Notes under the pieces: model-generated | The model's database searches: none | Told to the model about the DNA's origin: nothing | The model's input: only the letters and a program-made list of their open reading frames with translations | Assembly: GCF_013414195.1 (NCBI RefSeq) | Contig: NZ_JAATTV010000005.1 | Coordinates: 124,001-188,000, forward strand | Length of the DNA: 64,000 bases | Direction of reading: 5' to 3' | Source of the DNA: Psychrobacter sp. BI730 | Lineage (GTDB): Bacteria > Pseudomonadota > Gammaproteobacteria > Pseudomonadales > Moraxellaceae | Program-made: the position numbers and the translations under genes | In this document: piece after piece, positions 18,170 through 28,077 of the stretch | Numbering within the stretch: position 1 is the stretch's first letter | How the letters are laid out: each line of letters begins with the position of its first letter

Positions 18170-19885
18170 TTATTCAGAAGTCACCCGCATCATTTCCTGA
18201 ATACTTGTGACACCTTGCAACACTTTTAAAATCCCAGAACGTCGCAAGTCGCGGAAACCATTTTTGATGGCAGCGTCTTTAATATCTATTGCGTTACCAT
18301 CTTCCATGATAATGCGTGAAATATCAGGGCTGACTTTCATCACCTCATAGATACCTACACGGCCTTTATAACCTTCACGGCATTCATTACAGCCGACTGG
18401 TTCATAAATGACATTATCAGTGTTATCTAAATCAGTATCGGTAAAACCAATCTCTAACAAGCTTTGACGCGGGATGTTAATAGGTTTTTTGCAGTTCTTG
18501 CAGAGACGTCGTGCCAAACGTTGAGCAATGACTAGGTTAACCGACGTGGCAATATTAAAGGAGGCGACGCCCATATTGCGTAGGCGCGTTAATGTTTCAG
18601 GTGCCGAGTTAGTATGCAAAGTAGAAAGAACCATATGTCCAGTCTGTGCTGCCTTAATAGCAATCTCAGCAGTTTCAAGGTCACGAATCTCACCGACCAT
18701 GACAATATCAGGGTCTTGACGTAAAAAAGACTTAAGCGCATTGGCAAACGTGAGACCAACTTTGGCGTTAACATTGACCTGGTTAATTCCTTCAAGGTTA
18801 ATTTCGACTGGATCTTCAGCCGTTGAGATATTGGTTGCGCCAGTATTTAAGATATTGATACCAGTATAAAGTGATACGGTCTTACCAGAACCAGTAGGAC
18901 CAGTGATAAGCAACATGCCCTGCGGTTTGTGTAATGCCTCTAGAAACATTTCCTGCTGATCTGGTTCATAGCCCAATGCATCAATACCTAACATGGCTGA
19001 TGATGGATCAAGGATACGCAAAACAAGCTTTTCACCGAATAACGTCGGTAATGAGTTTACCCGGAAATCAATGGCTTTATTCTTAGAAATTTTTAGTTTA
19101 ATACGCCCATCTTGCGGTACCCGACGTTCTGAAATATCCATCTGAGACATGACTTTGAGACGTGCTGCAATTTTATTCGCAAGTTGAACCGGTGGGCTGG
19201 CCATTTTTTGCATGACGCCATCGACACGAAATCGTACTCTGAAAGACTTTTCGTATGGCTCGAAATGTAAATCAGAAGCACCCATACGGATAGCATCGAC
19301 TAGCATTTTATTGACGAATTTTACGACAGGTGCTTCATCAACGCCGTCGTTCAGCTTAGTTTCGTCATTCTCTTTATCTTCGTCACCGTCTTCAAAGCCA
19401 ACATTTAAATCACTATCAGAGAAGCTATCAAAGCTCTGCATCGTATCTGCGTATGCACTTTCGATACGCTTTTTAAGCTTATTTTCTTCGACAACAATGG
19501 TTTCTATCGACAGTCGAGAGTTAAAAGCAATCGCATCAATGGCGTCAACGCGTGTGGGATCACTCAGTGCGACAAACAGGCGTTGTCCTCGTTTAAAGAG
19601 TGGTAATGCATTAAACTTGCGAACGATTTTTTCATCAACCAAGTCTTTTGGAATAACATCAATGTTTAATGCATCAAGATCAAATAGAGGGTCACCGAAA
19701 GCTTGGGATAGCATTTGGGCAAGTAGATAAGCATCGGCTAGTTTATTGTCTACTAGATAGGGTACCAGTCCTATTTGCTGCTGTTGCGACTCAATCTGTG
19801 CCGTCTTCATGTTCGCTTCACTAACGACACCGTCGCTAATCAGCTGCTGCGCTAGACCGCCGTACTTACTGGTTGCGATAGACAT
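18170..19885 (-). CDS. pilB: Type IV pilus extension ATPase PilB
   Basis: Hexameric ATPase that powers pilus extension. The N-terminal GspE_N/MshEN domain occupies about residues 1-150, then an acidic linker (about 150-180) that is Asp/Glu-rich. Walker A GPTGSGKT lies near residue 330, the Asp box and Walker B (IVMVGEIRDLETAEIA) follow, and a tetracysteine zinc site closes the protein (CKNCKK and CNECREGYKGRVGIYE). It has 571 residues, normal. AAGGAGAGG lies just upstream of the ATG. About 220 bases separate it from pilC, enough for a separate pilC promoter. Confidence 0.96.
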   Translation of the reverse strand: MSIATSKYGGLAQQLISDGVVSEANMKTAQIESQQQQIGLVPYLVDNKLADAYLLAQMLSQAFGDPLFDLDALNIDVIPKDLVDEKIVRKFNALPLFKRGQRLFVALSDPTRVDAIDAIAFNSRLSIETIVVEENKLKKRIESAYADTMQSFDSFSDSDLNVGFEDGDEDKENDETKLNDGVDEAPVVKFVNKMLVDAIRMGASDLHFEPYEKSFRVRFRVDGVMQKMASPPVQLANKIAARLKVMSQMDISERRVPQDGRIKLKISKNKAIDFRVNSLPTLFGEKLVLRILDPSSAMLGIDALGYEPDQQEMFLEALHKPQGMLLITGPTGSGKTVSLYTGINILNTGATNISTAEDPVEINLEGINQVNVNAKVGLTFANALKSFLRQDPDIVMVGEIRDLETAEIAIKAAQTGHMVLSTLHTNSAPETLTRLRNMGVASFNIATSVNLVIAQRLARRLCKNCKKPINIPRQSLLEIGFTDTDLDNTDNVIYEPVGCNECREGYKGRVGIYEVMKVSPDISRIIMEDGNAIDIKDAAIKNGFRDLRRSGILKVLQGVTSIQEMMRVTSE

Positions 19886-20269
19886 TCTAACCTCTCCTTT
19901 GATACAAAATATTCTGTAGACTTGCTTGGTATTGCACGCTATATACTTGTTGTTGCTAGTTGATAACTCGCTATAACTGTCTTGCTTTGTTTATCTTATC
20001 TATCTGTATATCTATATATAGAACCAGCAACAATATTTGATTTTATAAACTCTGTAGTATAGAACTTTACTTTAGTTTGAAAAAATTATATATACCATTA
20101 GACGACTAGCTCGTAAAAATAACGGTCTATTGATGTATTGTCTGTAGATAAATTTGCAGAAGTGATTATGCTCATGGTGGCACGCTACTATAGCACTTAC
20201 GAATTATTTGTTATACTGACGCGCATATTAGCCGAATTGGCATGAATACATGAGACAAGGTAAATAAGT
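19886..20269. other. Divergent promoter region pilB / tpiA
   Basis: 384 AT-rich bases with no gene. A candidate tpiA promoter with an extended -10 (TG-T-TATACT, 20209-20217) is listed separately. The pilB promoter was not identified; I looked for a sigma-54 GG-N10-GC motif and saw none that convinced me. Confidence 0.5.
20209..20217 (+). promoter_or_regulatory. Candidate extended -10 promoter of tpiA
   Basis: TGTTATACT contains the extended -10 TGn followed by TATACT, 52 bases before the tpiA ATG. The -35 region is poor. Prediction by eye only. Confidence 0.4.
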
Positions 20270-21082
20270 ATGCAAGCTTGGGTAATTGGCAATTGGAAAC
20301 AGAATCCTGCGACTAACAGTGCTGTCAATGCACTATTGGACGACTTATTGACTAAAGTTAATACTGAAGAACAAGCCAACTCACAGGCGTCAAAAAATCG
20401 CTGTAAATTGATGGTAGCGCCAAGTTGTGTGCATTTAAGTACAGTGAGTACGCGTCTAGCAGATAGCTCAATACTCTGTGCAGCACAGGACGTTAGTACT
20501 TATAGTGCAAGTACAGGAGCCTATACGGGTGACTGCTCAGCCCAACAGGTAGCAGATGCAGGTGCTACTTGGACGCTACTTGGCCACTCTGAGCGTCGCC
20601 AATATCACAAAGAATCTCATGATTGCCTGATAAGCAAATTGTCTCATGCGTTTTCTCAGAACTTAGGCGTGGTGTTTTGTATCGGTGAAACGCAAGAGCA
20701 GTATGACAATGGTCAAACACTCGACGTTATCAATGAGCAACTCTCGGTGATTAAAGACTTGCTGACTCAGCAGCCAGAGTTAGCATCATCGTTATCTGAA
20801 AAGCTGCTCGTCGCTTACGAACCTGTGTGGGCGATTGGTACAGGTAAAGTGCCTACTGTGGCAGAAGTGAGTAAGACTCATCAGTATATCAAGCAAACGG
20901 TTGCAAGCTTTGCTGATATAACAAATACGATTACCGTGCTGTATGGCGGTAGTGTTAATGCTGATAATGCCAATAGCTTTGCTTCTGACGCTATGATTGA
21001 TGGCGCGTTGGTAGGCGGTGCTTCATTAAAAGCAGAAAGCTTCCTAGCGATCGCCGACGCCTTTAACCAAGCCAATGCTTAA
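20270..21082 (+). CDS. tpiA: Triosephosphate isomerase
   Basis: Interconverts dihydroxyacetone phosphate and glyceraldehyde 3-phosphate in glycolysis and gluconeogenesis. Catalytic residues are in place: Lys10 (GNWKQN), His106 (LLGHSERR) and Glu184 ([12 protein letters not shown]). The phosphate-binding end YGGSVNADN and GALVGGASL is intact. It has 270 residues, about 15 more than typical, mostly in a Ser/Asn/Gln-rich loop at 30-43. It stands in front of secG as in other Moraxellaceae and Pseudomonas. Confidence 0.97.
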   Translation: MQAWVIGNWKQNPATNSAVNALLDDLLTKVNTEEQANSQASKNRCKLMVAPSCVHLSTVSTRLADSSILCAAQDVSTYSASTGAYTGDCSAQQVADAGATWTLLGHSERRQYHKESHDCLISKLSHAFSQNLGVVFCIGETQEQYDNGQTLDVINEQLSVIKDLLTQQPELASSLSEKLLVAYEPVWAIGTGKVPTVAEVSKTHQYIKQTVASFADITNTITVLYGGSVNADNANSFASDAMIDGALVGGASLKAESFLAIADAFNQANA

Positions 21083-21296
21083 ATGAATAAATAACGCTCA
21101 GATATCAAGATCATAGCTTATAGAGAGTATGGTTTTATCGGTTGGTAAAAGTAGGTTTAACACTGCCCTTGCAATCGTGTACAATGCGCCTTATTTATAT
21201 AGTCGATTTGGCATTTGATCATGCCGATTGTCATTCTATTAACCTTACGTTTTATTTTCCGTTATCAGTCGTCATTACGCGGCAAAAGAGGCCACC

Positions 21297-21605
21297 ATGT
21301 TTACGTTTATATTAGCCCTGCATATTATTGTGGCCATTGCCATGATCGGCTTGATTCTGATACAGCATGGTAAAGGGGCAGACGCTGGAGCTTCTTTTGG
21401 TGCCGGTTCATCAGGTACCGTGTTTGGCGCAGCAGGAACTGCTAACTTCTTGACGCGTGCCACGGCAGTACTAACGGTCATATTTTTTATTACGAGTATG
21501 ACGCTTGCTGTTCATGCGCGTAAGCAAGCAGAAGATCAGTTTCGTCTAGATGCGCCAGTTTCAGCACCGCAAACGCCGCGTCCATTGACTCAAAATCCTG
21601 AGTAA
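21297..21605 (+). CDS. secG: Preprotein translocase subunit SecG
   Basis: Small two-helix subunit of the SecYEG channel that stimulates protein export. Helix 1 is at residues 2-22, followed by the conserved loop QHGKGADAGASFGAGSSGTVFGAAGTANFLTRATA, then helix 2 at about 57-75 and a short polar tail. It has 102 residues, normal. AGAGG lies about 6 bases before the ATG. tRNA-Leu(GAG) follows, as in E. coli. Confidence 0.96.
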   Translation: MFTFILALHIIVAIAMIGLILIQHGKGADAGASFGAGSSGTVFGAAGTANFLTRATAVLTVIFFITSMTLAVHARKQAEDQFRLDAPVSAPQTPRPLTQNPE

Positions 21606-21746
21606 GCCTCTTTTAAGTAGGCAGCGCTTGCTATTTTGGTAGGTTAGATTTACAATGCTTTCCTGTTTTCGCAACTCCTGTTCTATAGATGCCTACCTTA
21701 AGTATTATTGATTATAGACTGGATGATAGAAGCAGAGCAGTACAAT

Positions 21747-21830
21747 GCGATTGTGGTGGAATGGTAGACACGCCATCTTGAGGGGGTGGTGGCGAAAGCT
21801 GTGGGGGTTCAAGTCCCCCCAATCGCACCA
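21747..21830 (+). tRNA. tRNA-Leu, anticodon GAG
   Basis: The acceptor stem GCGATTG pairs with CAATCGC, then A and an encoded CCA. The anticodon stem CCATC/GGTGG encloses the loop TTGAGGG, giving anticodon GAG. A long variable arm and a T arm with GTTCAAGTC complete a class II tRNA. The secG-tRNA-Leu(GAG)-tRNA-fMet order matches the leuU-metY region of E. coli. Confidence 0.96.
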
Positions 21831-21908
21831 AGTTTTACAGACGCAGCATAGCGTCAGGTTGGATTTTTAGCAGATAATACTTAATTTATAATTAATTTAA
21901 AAAAAGTA

Positions 21909-21937
21909 TTGACACTTCTACGAAACCTCCCTATAAT
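21909..21937 (+). promoter_or_regulatory. Consensus sigma-70 promoter of the tRNA-fMet / rimP-nusA-infB unit
   Basis: TTGACA (21909-21914) and TATAAT (21932-21937) are both perfect hexamers with exact 17-base spacing. The tRNA begins 17 bases after the -10. It is the strongest promoter visible in the window. Confidence 0.93.
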
Positions 21938-21953
21938 ATGCGTTCTAGATTGA

Positions 21954-22030
<77 letters not shown>

Positions 22031-22482
22031 CTTTTTATACTGATGTTTTGTACACTAAATTTGTCAGTACCGATTAGCCCACCATTATGTTTGTGGGTTT
22101 TTTTGTATCTGAAGGTCAGTGTTATCGCGGTATCTATCCTACTTATGCTAAGCTCTAAGTCTATAGAGTACGATATTACTCGTCACTGGTCATCATCGGC
22201 CGCTACCGGCACGATGCTTCTTAAGCAACACTATCTTTTATTCCTCATACTTTTATCGATAGTAGTGCTTTATAAATAATAAAAGCATTGTTTGGCCGAG
22301 CTTGATGTTTTTTACGCTCGTCCCTATATAAATGCACAATATGTATCATATATTTGTGATTTAAAATTATATACTGACCGTGATTCTGATCATTATAAGA
22401 TTACTATATACAGATAAGAGTCAATCCTTAATACGGTTTACTAAGTACGATAGATAAGTGAATAGGAAAATACAAAGAGATT
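22031..22482. other. Intergenic region tRNA-fMet to rimP
   Basis: 452 bases. It contains the tRNA terminator (22076-22104) and then an AT-rich leader. A reading frame at 22004-22279 begins inside the tRNA and has no coding character, so I do not call it. No further gene seen. Confidence 0.55.
22076..22104 (+). terminator. Terminator after tRNA-fMet
   Basis: A CCCAC/GTGGG stem (22078-22082 with 22093-22097) extended by A-T and G-T pairs, then seven T residues. Probably partial, so that some transcripts read on into rimP as in the E. coli metY operon. Confidence 0.7.
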
Positions 22483-22983
22483 ATGAAGCTTTCGACTAAA
22501 GTTGCAGAACTGACTAATATTATTGCCCCTGCCGTGGCCGCTTGTGATGTGTCACTATGGGGTATCGAGTTTGCGCCACAAGGTCGTCGCTCTTTACTAC
22601 GTATCTATATTGAGGCATTGCCAGAAGAGCAAGCCCAAGATAAACAAGTAACGATTGAAGACTGCGCGGCAGTAAATCACCAAGTAAGCGGTATCTTAGA
22701 AGTTCATGATCCTATCGCTGGTGAATACATCTTAGAAGTATCTTCACCTGGTTTTGATCGTGCGTTTTTCTCAGATGAGCAAATGCATGCGTATGTTGGT
22801 CAAACTGTGAGCTTGCGTCTGATTCAGGCTATCGGTACAGGCGATCAAAAGCGCCGTAAAGCCACAGGTACTTTAGATAGCATCGATGAAAACTCTTTAA
22901 AACTGACGTCAAGTGATGGCGAGCAGTTTGAGATTGCACTAAGTAATATTGATAAAGCCAATTTGATTTATGAAGATGCCTAG
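22483..22983 (+). CDS. rimP: Ribosome maturation factor RimP
   Basis: Needed for maturation of the 30S subunit. The family pattern is visible: LWGIEFAPQGRRSLLRIYIE, TIEDCAAVNHQVSGILEV, YILEVSSPGFDRAFF, then the C-terminal SH3-like domain. It has 166 residues, normal. It heads the rimP-nusA-infB block and the 134-base gap before nusA shows no terminator. Confidence 0.95.
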   Translation: MKLSTKVAELTNIIAPAVAACDVSLWGIEFAPQGRRSLLRIYIEALPEEQAQDKQVTIEDCAAVNHQVSGILEVHDPIAGEYILEVSSPGFDRAFFSDEQMHAYVGQTVSLRLIQAIGTGDQKRRKATGTLDSIDENSLKLTSSDGEQFEIALSNIDKANLIYEDA

Positions 22984-23117
22984 ATTTTACTAGGGTAACT
23001 GTTTATAAATAGACAGTTTTATCTTCCAATAGCTTATGTGGCTTATAGCAACTATATAATAGCAGCACCCAAATTATAAAATTTAAGTCAATTAAAAAAT
23101 GATAGGACAGGTATAGC

Positions 23118-24602
23118 ATGAGTCGTGAAATCTTAACGGTAGTAGAAACTGTCAGTAATGAAAAGGGCTTAAATCCTGAAGATATCTTTGAAGCAATTGA
23201 AGACGCTTTGGTGGTATCGACTAAGAAAAAAGTATATACCGAGCAGCCAGAAGTGGCTGTACGGGTAGCGATCGACCGTGCAACTGGCGATTACGATACT
23301 TATCGTTACTGGACAGTGGTTGCAGATGAAGACCATGAAATGCCAGCTTGTCAGCTTGCTATCACCGATCTTGATCAGGAAGAATGGTCAATTGGTGATA
23401 TTAAAGAAGAGCAAATTGAATCAATCGAATTTGGTCGTATTGCTGCTACTCAAGCCAAACAAGTCATCATCCAAAAGATTCGTGAAGCTGAGCGTGCATT
23501 AGTTGCAGATGCTTTCGAGCCACGTGTTGGTGAGATGATGTATGGCGAAGTCAAAAAACAGACTCGTGATGGCTATATCATCGATTTGGGTGACAATGCT
23601 GAAGGTTATTTGTCACGTGATCAAATGTTGCCACGTGAACAACTCCGTGCAAAGTCGCGTATCAACGCTATCTTGTACCATGTGAACCGTGAAAACCGCG
23701 GTGCACAGTTATTGTTATCTCGCACACATCCTGAAATGCTATCAGCATTGATGCAAAAAGAAGTGCCTGAGATTGCAGAACAAATTATCGAAATTCGTAA
23801 TGTCGCTCGTCTACCAGGTACTCGTGCTAAAATAGCCGTGAAGACTAACGATCATCGTATCGATCCAGTTGGTGCCTGTATCGGTATGCGTGGTACACGT
23901 ATCCAAGCAGTACAGCAAGAGTTAGACGGTGAGCGTATTGATGTGGTGGTATGGTCAGATGATCCTGCCCAGTTTATCATCAGCTCTCTAGAGCCTGCTG
24001 ATGTAAGCAGTATCATTTTAGATGAAGATACGCAAACAGCAGATATTATCTTTAGCACCAATGATCAATTGGCACGTGCTATTGGCTCACAAGGTCAAAA
24101 CGTACGTCTAGCGTCTGAGTTAACGGGCTATAAGCTTAATATGATGCTCGAAGAAGAGTATCAGCAACGTCAACAAAACGAATCAAAAGCGTTTATTGAA
24201 TTATTCTATGAGCGCCTAGAAGTAGATAAAGATTTAGCACAGGCATTGGTTGATATTGGTTTTACCAGTATCGAAGAAGTGGCCTATGTACCAGTTGAGA
24301 CTTTCTATGATATCGAAGGTCTAGACGATGAAGCGATTGATATGATTCAAGAGCGTGCTAAAGAAGTTGTCATCGCTGATGAACTGGTCAAACAACAGAA
24401 CATGAAAGAGCCAAGTCAAGAGCTTCAAGAGCTTGAAGGTATGACAGTCAGTTGGGCTTATAAAATGGCGCAAAAAGACATCATTACTGTTGATGACTTG
24501 GCAGAACAAGCCGTCTTCGATCTAGAAGATATCGAAGGATTAGACTCTGAAACTGCAGGAAAACTCATCATGAAAGCTCGGGAATCTTGGTTCGATGAAT
24601 AA
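23118..24602 (+). CDS. nusA: Transcription termination/antitermination factor NusA
   Basis: RNA polymerase-associated pausing and antitermination factor. Domains in order: the N-terminal RNAP-binding domain (1-125), S1 domain (about 135-200, YGEVKKQTRDGYIIDLGDNAEGYL), KH1 and KH2 (about 230-345, with PVGACIGMRGTRIQAV and AIGSQGQNVRLASELTG), and two acidic AR repeats at the C-terminus (about 360-490). It has 494 residues, the same as E. coli. AGGACAGG lies ahead of the start. Confidence 0.97.
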   Translation: MSREILTVVETVSNEKGLNPEDIFEAIEDALVVSTKKKVYTEQPEVAVRVAIDRATGDYDTYRYWTVVADEDHEMPACQLAITDLDQEEWSIGDIKEEQIESIEFGRIAATQAKQVIIQKIREAERALVADAFEPRVGEMMYGEVKKQTRDGYIIDLGDNAEGYLSRDQMLPREQLRAKSRINAILYHVNRENRGAQLLLSRTHPEMLSALMQKEVPEIAEQIIEIRNVARLPGTRAKIAVKTNDHRIDPVGACIGMRGTRIQAVQQELDGERIDVVVWSDDPAQFIISSLEPADVSSIILDEDTQTADIIFSTNDQLARAIGSQGQNVRLASELTGYKLNMMLEEEYQQRQQNESKAFIELFYERLEVDKDLAQALVDIGFTSIEEVAYVPVETFYDIEGLDDEAIDMIQERAKEVVIADELVKQQNMKEPSQELQELEGMTVSWAYKMAQKDIITVDDLAEQAVFDLEDIEGLDSETAGKLIMKARESWFDE

Positions 24603-24750
24603 GCGGTAACTGCATATCGCTGTCTTTTGGTGATATGCTATTGAGAATAAAGCGCTGATATCTATTTATAAGTATCAGCCTTAACCCAATCATTTGTAGC
24701 CAACAACTGAATTGAACATATAGCAAATAATAGACAGTAGGTGATAATAA

Positions 24751-27477
24751 ATGGCAGATAAGACCGTCAAAGAACTGGCAGAAATGGTAGGCAAAACTAC
24801 AGATGCTGTAAAGCAGCAACTAGTAGATGCTGGCCTGCCTGCTCGCGCAGAGGATGACCTAGTCACCGAGCTTGAGCAAGAAAAGCTGGTGACGTATTTA
24901 AAGCAAAGTCATGGTCAACAAGAAAAGCGTCGTATTAGTCTTAAATCTAAGACGACCAGTACTGCACGTGTGACCGGCTCTTCTGGTAAATCTAAGAGCG
25001 TCAACGTAGAAGTGCGTAAAAAGAAAGTATTCGAAAAGCCTGATCCAGAAAAGATGGCTGAAGAGCTAGCCGCTCGTGAGCAGGCTCTAATTGAGTCTCA
25101 AGAACGTGCAGCAAAAGAAGCCGAAGAACGCGCCGCTACTAAGAAAAAAGCGGAAGAGCGTCAAGCAGCAACGCTAGCAGCAATGCGTGCAAGCTTAGGA
25201 TCTAGCAAAAAATCAGACGATAAGAATGATGATATTTCTACATCAGTTGTCGTCAAAAAAGGTGGCAAAGCGACTGCTGAAGTTAAGCCTAAAGAGCAGC
25301 CGAAAAAGAAAGTTGCTGCAACCAAGCCTAAAATTGAAACCGCTGCTGAACGTAAAGCTCGCGAGACTCGTGAAAAAGAAGAAGCGCGTCTGCGTGAAAT
25401 CGAATTAGAAACCCGCCGTACACAAGCTGAAGAAGCGCAAAAGCGTACACTTGAGCAAATGCGCAAAATGGCTGGTAAATATACGGATCGTGAGCCTGTT
25501 ACTGAAGTACGTAAAGATGAGCCATTGGCTGAAGGTTTGGTCGGTGATGCACTAGAAGAGTCTTTCGAAAAAGAGCGTCGCGAAATCAAACGTGGTTCGA
25601 ACAGTACTGGTACTCGTGGTCGTCGTCGTAAGAACCAAGATGAGCGCGAAATCAAAAACCGCAAAAACGGTTTGCGTTCAACTCAGGCATCACAGCATAA
25701 GTTTGAAAAACCTGTTGAAAAAATTGTCTATGATGTCGAGATTAGTGAGCAAATTTCAGTTGCCGATCTTGCACAGCGTATGGCGGTTAAAGCTCGCGAA
25801 GTAACCAAATTACTTATGAAAATGGGTGAAATGGCTCGTGAGTCAGATACGATTGATCAAGCAACCGCAAGCTTGCTTGTTGAAGAAATGGGCCACAACC
25901 CAGTACCAGTTAGTGATACTAAAGTCGAAGATGACTTACAGTACGCAGTTGATGAACGTAGTAGTAATATCCAGACTCGTCCACCAGTAGTGACTATTAT
26001 GGGTCACGTCGATCATGGTAAGACCTCACTACTAGATAAAATTCGTGAAACGAAAGTTGCGAATGGTGAAGCGGGCGGCATTACACAGCATATCGGTGCT
26101 TACCATGTAAAAACTGATCGCGGTGTTATTACTTTCCTTGATACTCCAGGTCACGCAGCGTTTAGCGCAATGCGTTCACGTGGTGCTCAAGCGACTGATA
26201 TCGTTGTATTGGTTGTTGCAGCTGACGATGGCATGATGCCACAAACAGCAGAAGCCATTGATCATGCACGTGCAGCTGGTACGCCAATCATTGTTGCTAT
26301 CAACAAAATGGATAAGCCGGGCGCTGATCCTGACCGTGTTCTTAATGAATTAACGACGAAAGAAGTTGTTTCAGAAGAATGGGGCGGCGATACACCAATG
26401 GCTCGTATCTCAGCCAAAACAGGCGAAGGTATTGAAGACCTACTAGAATTCATTAGCTTGCAAGCTGAGCTAATGGAACTAGAAGCGCCATTAGACGGTG
26501 CTGCTCAGGGTGTGGTTATTGAATCAAGACTTGAAAAAGGTCGTGGTCCTGTCGTTAGTGTCCTAGTGAAAAAAGGGACATTGAAACAAGGTGACTTGGT
26601 TCTAGCTGGTGAGCATTATGGTAAAGTTCGTGCATTGACCGATGAGCATGGCCAACGTATTAAATCAGCTGGTCCTTCTATTCCTGTAGAGATTTTAGGT
26701 CTGCCTGAGACACCTGCTGCTGGTAGCGAGTTCCTAGTTGTAACGGATGAGAAAAAAGCTCGTGAAGTTGCGGACTTTAGAACCAACCGTGAGCGTGAGC
26801 GTCAACTTGAGCGTCAAAATGCGATGCGTTTAGAAAGCATGTTTGATCAAATGGGCCAAGGCGATGTGTCATTCTTGAATATCGTACTGAAAACAGACGT
26901 ACGTGGTTCACTTGAAGCACTACTAGCTGCCCTAAATGAATTGTCTACTGATGAAGTAAAAGTCAGAGTGATCAGTTCAGGCGTTGGTCCTATCTCTGAG
27001 TCTGACGTAACCCTTGCAGAATCGAGTGAAGCAGTACTGTTAGGTTTCAACGTTCGTGCAGATGCGACCGCACGTCGCAAAGCAGACACTGCCAATATGG
27101 ATATTCGATACTATAGCGTAATCTATGGTTTGATCGATGATGTGAAATCAGCAATGAGCGGTATGCTTGCTCCTGAACATCGCGAGAAAATCCTTGGTGT
27201 TGCAGACGTTCGTGAAGTATTCCGTTCTAGTAAGTTCGGTGCTGCTGCTGGTTGTATGGTGGTCGAAGGTACAATCTATCGCAACAAACCTATCCGCGTA
27301 TTGCGTGATGACCAAGTTATCTTTACTGGTCAATTGCAATCATTGCGTCGTTACAAAGAAGACGTCAATGAGGTACGTACTGGTATGGAATGTGGTTTGG
27401 CCGTTCGTGGCTATGATGTTGAAGCTGGCGATAAGATCGAAGTCTTTGAAATCCAAGAGTTCGCACGTACTATCTAA
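24751..27477 (+). CDS. infB: Translation initiation factor IF-2
   Basis: GTPase that recruits fMet-tRNA to the 30S subunit and promotes subunit joining. The N-terminal IF2_N module ([24 protein letters not shown]) is followed by a long Lys/Glu/Ala-rich linker (about 60-320) and a second IF2_N module (about 325-380). The G domain carries GHVDHGKT at about 418-425, DTPGH and NKMD, followed by domains II-IV. It has 908 residues, as expected. A terminator-like hairpin follows before rbfA. Confidence 0.97.
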   Translation: MADKTVKELAEMVGKTTDAVKQQLVDAGLPARAEDDLVTELEQEKLVTYLKQSHGQQEKRRISLKSKTTSTARVTGSSGKSKSVNVEVRKKKVFEKPDPEKMAEELAAREQALIESQERAAKEAEERAATKKKAEERQAATLAAMRASLGSSKKSDDKNDDISTSVVVKKGGKATAEVKPKEQPKKKVAATKPKIETAAERKARETREKEEARLREIELETRRTQAEEAQKRTLEQMRKMAGKYTDREPVTEVRKDEPLAEGLVGDALEESFEKERREIKRGSNSTGTRGRRRKNQDEREIKNRKNGLRSTQASQHKFEKPVEKIVYDVEISEQISVADLAQRMAVKAREVTKLLMKMGEMARESDTIDQATASLLVEEMGHNPVPVSDTKVEDDLQYAVDERSSNIQTRPPVVTIMGHVDHGKTSLLDKIRETKVANGEAGGITQHIGAYHVKTDRGVITFLDTPGHAAFSAMRSRGAQATDIVVLVVAADDGMMPQTAEAIDHARAAGTPIIVAINKMDKPGADPDRVLNELTTKEVVSEEWGGDTPMARISAKTGEGIEDLLEFISLQAELMELEAPLDGAAQGVVIESRLEKGRGPVVSVLVKKGTLKQGDLVLAGEHYGKVRALTDEHGQRIKSAGPSIPVEILGLPETPAAGSEFLVVTDEKKAREVADFRTNRERERQLERQNAMRLESMFDQMGQGDVSFLNIVLKTDVRGSLEALLAALNELSTDEVKVRVISSGVGPISESDVTLAESSEAVLLGFNVRADATARRKADTANMDIRYYSVIYGLIDDVKSAMSGMLAPEHREKILGVADVREVFRSSKFGAAAGCMVVEGTIYRNKPIRVLRDDQVIFTGQLQSLRRYKEDVNEVRTGMECGLAVRGYDVEAGDKIEVFEIQEFARTI

Positions 27478-27566
27478 AGCTGTTGTTCGATAGCAGAGTA
27501 TGTCTTAATGCAATATGCGTAACCCGCTGAGCTGTTTAGATACTTTGCTAGTATTCAGCCGTACTT

Positions 27567-27600
27567 AGGCCTAACAGGTACATCCTGCTAGGCCTTTTTT
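27567..27600 (+). terminator. Terminator-like hairpin between infB and rbfA
   Basis: AGGCCTAACAGG (27567-27578) and CCTGCTAGGCCT (27584-27595) form a 12-bp stem with one mismatch and a 5-base loop, followed by a six-T tract (27595-27600). It should reduce readthrough into rbfA-truB. Confidence 0.85.
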
Positions 27601-27678
27601 AGCACATATCAGTGCAACACCTATTAGTCAGCAGACTTATACAGTAATAAAATAAGCCCATTAAAGTAAGGTAATAAC

Positions 27679-28068
27679 ATGAACCAACGTTTACAAAGAT
27701 TGTCGGATCAGATTCAGCGTGAGCTTGCTGTTCTTATTCGCGATGAAGTCAATGACCCTCGTCTAACAGGCTTTGTCACGATCTCTAGCGTCAAAGTTAG
27801 CCCAGATTTAGGTTATGCGGACGTCTATGTCACTATCATGGAGCCTGAGCTCAATGATGCTATGAACAAGACCAACCATGAAGAAAGCATCAAAGTACTG
27901 AATAAAGCGGCAGGATTTTTGCGTACAGAATTAAGCCATAGCTTAAAGACACGTACTACGCCGCGCCTACGTTTTCATTATGATGAAGTAACGGCTCGTG
28001 GTAACTACATGATGGACTTAATTAGTAAAGCCGTGACTAAAACCGAGCAAAACGAGAATGACGAGTAA
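27679..28068 (+). CDS. rbfA: Ribosome-binding factor A
   Basis: A KH-fold 30S assembly factor important for cold growth in E. coli. It has 129 residues; the motif RLSDQIQRELAVLIRDEVNDPRLTGFVTISSVKVSPDLGYADVYVT and the later LSHSLKTRTTPRLRFHYDE are characteristic. AAGGTAA lies upstream. truB starts 9 bases after its stop. Confidence 0.96.
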   Translation: MNQRLQRLSDQIQRELAVLIRDEVNDPRLTGFVTISSVKVSPDLGYADVYVTIMEPELNDAMNKTNHEESIKVLNKAAGFLRTELSHSLKTRTTPRLRFHYDEVTARGNYMMDLISKAVTKTEQNENDE

Positions 28069-28077
28069 ATTATTATT

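Noticed and set aside
19212..19730. A 172-residue frame opposite pilB
   Set aside because: Ser-rich shadow of the acidic PilB linker; no start signal.
25161..25664. A 167-residue Ser/Arg-rich frame opposite infB
   Set aside because: Shadow of the Lys/Glu/Ala-rich linker of IF-2; the composition is a by-product of that codon use.
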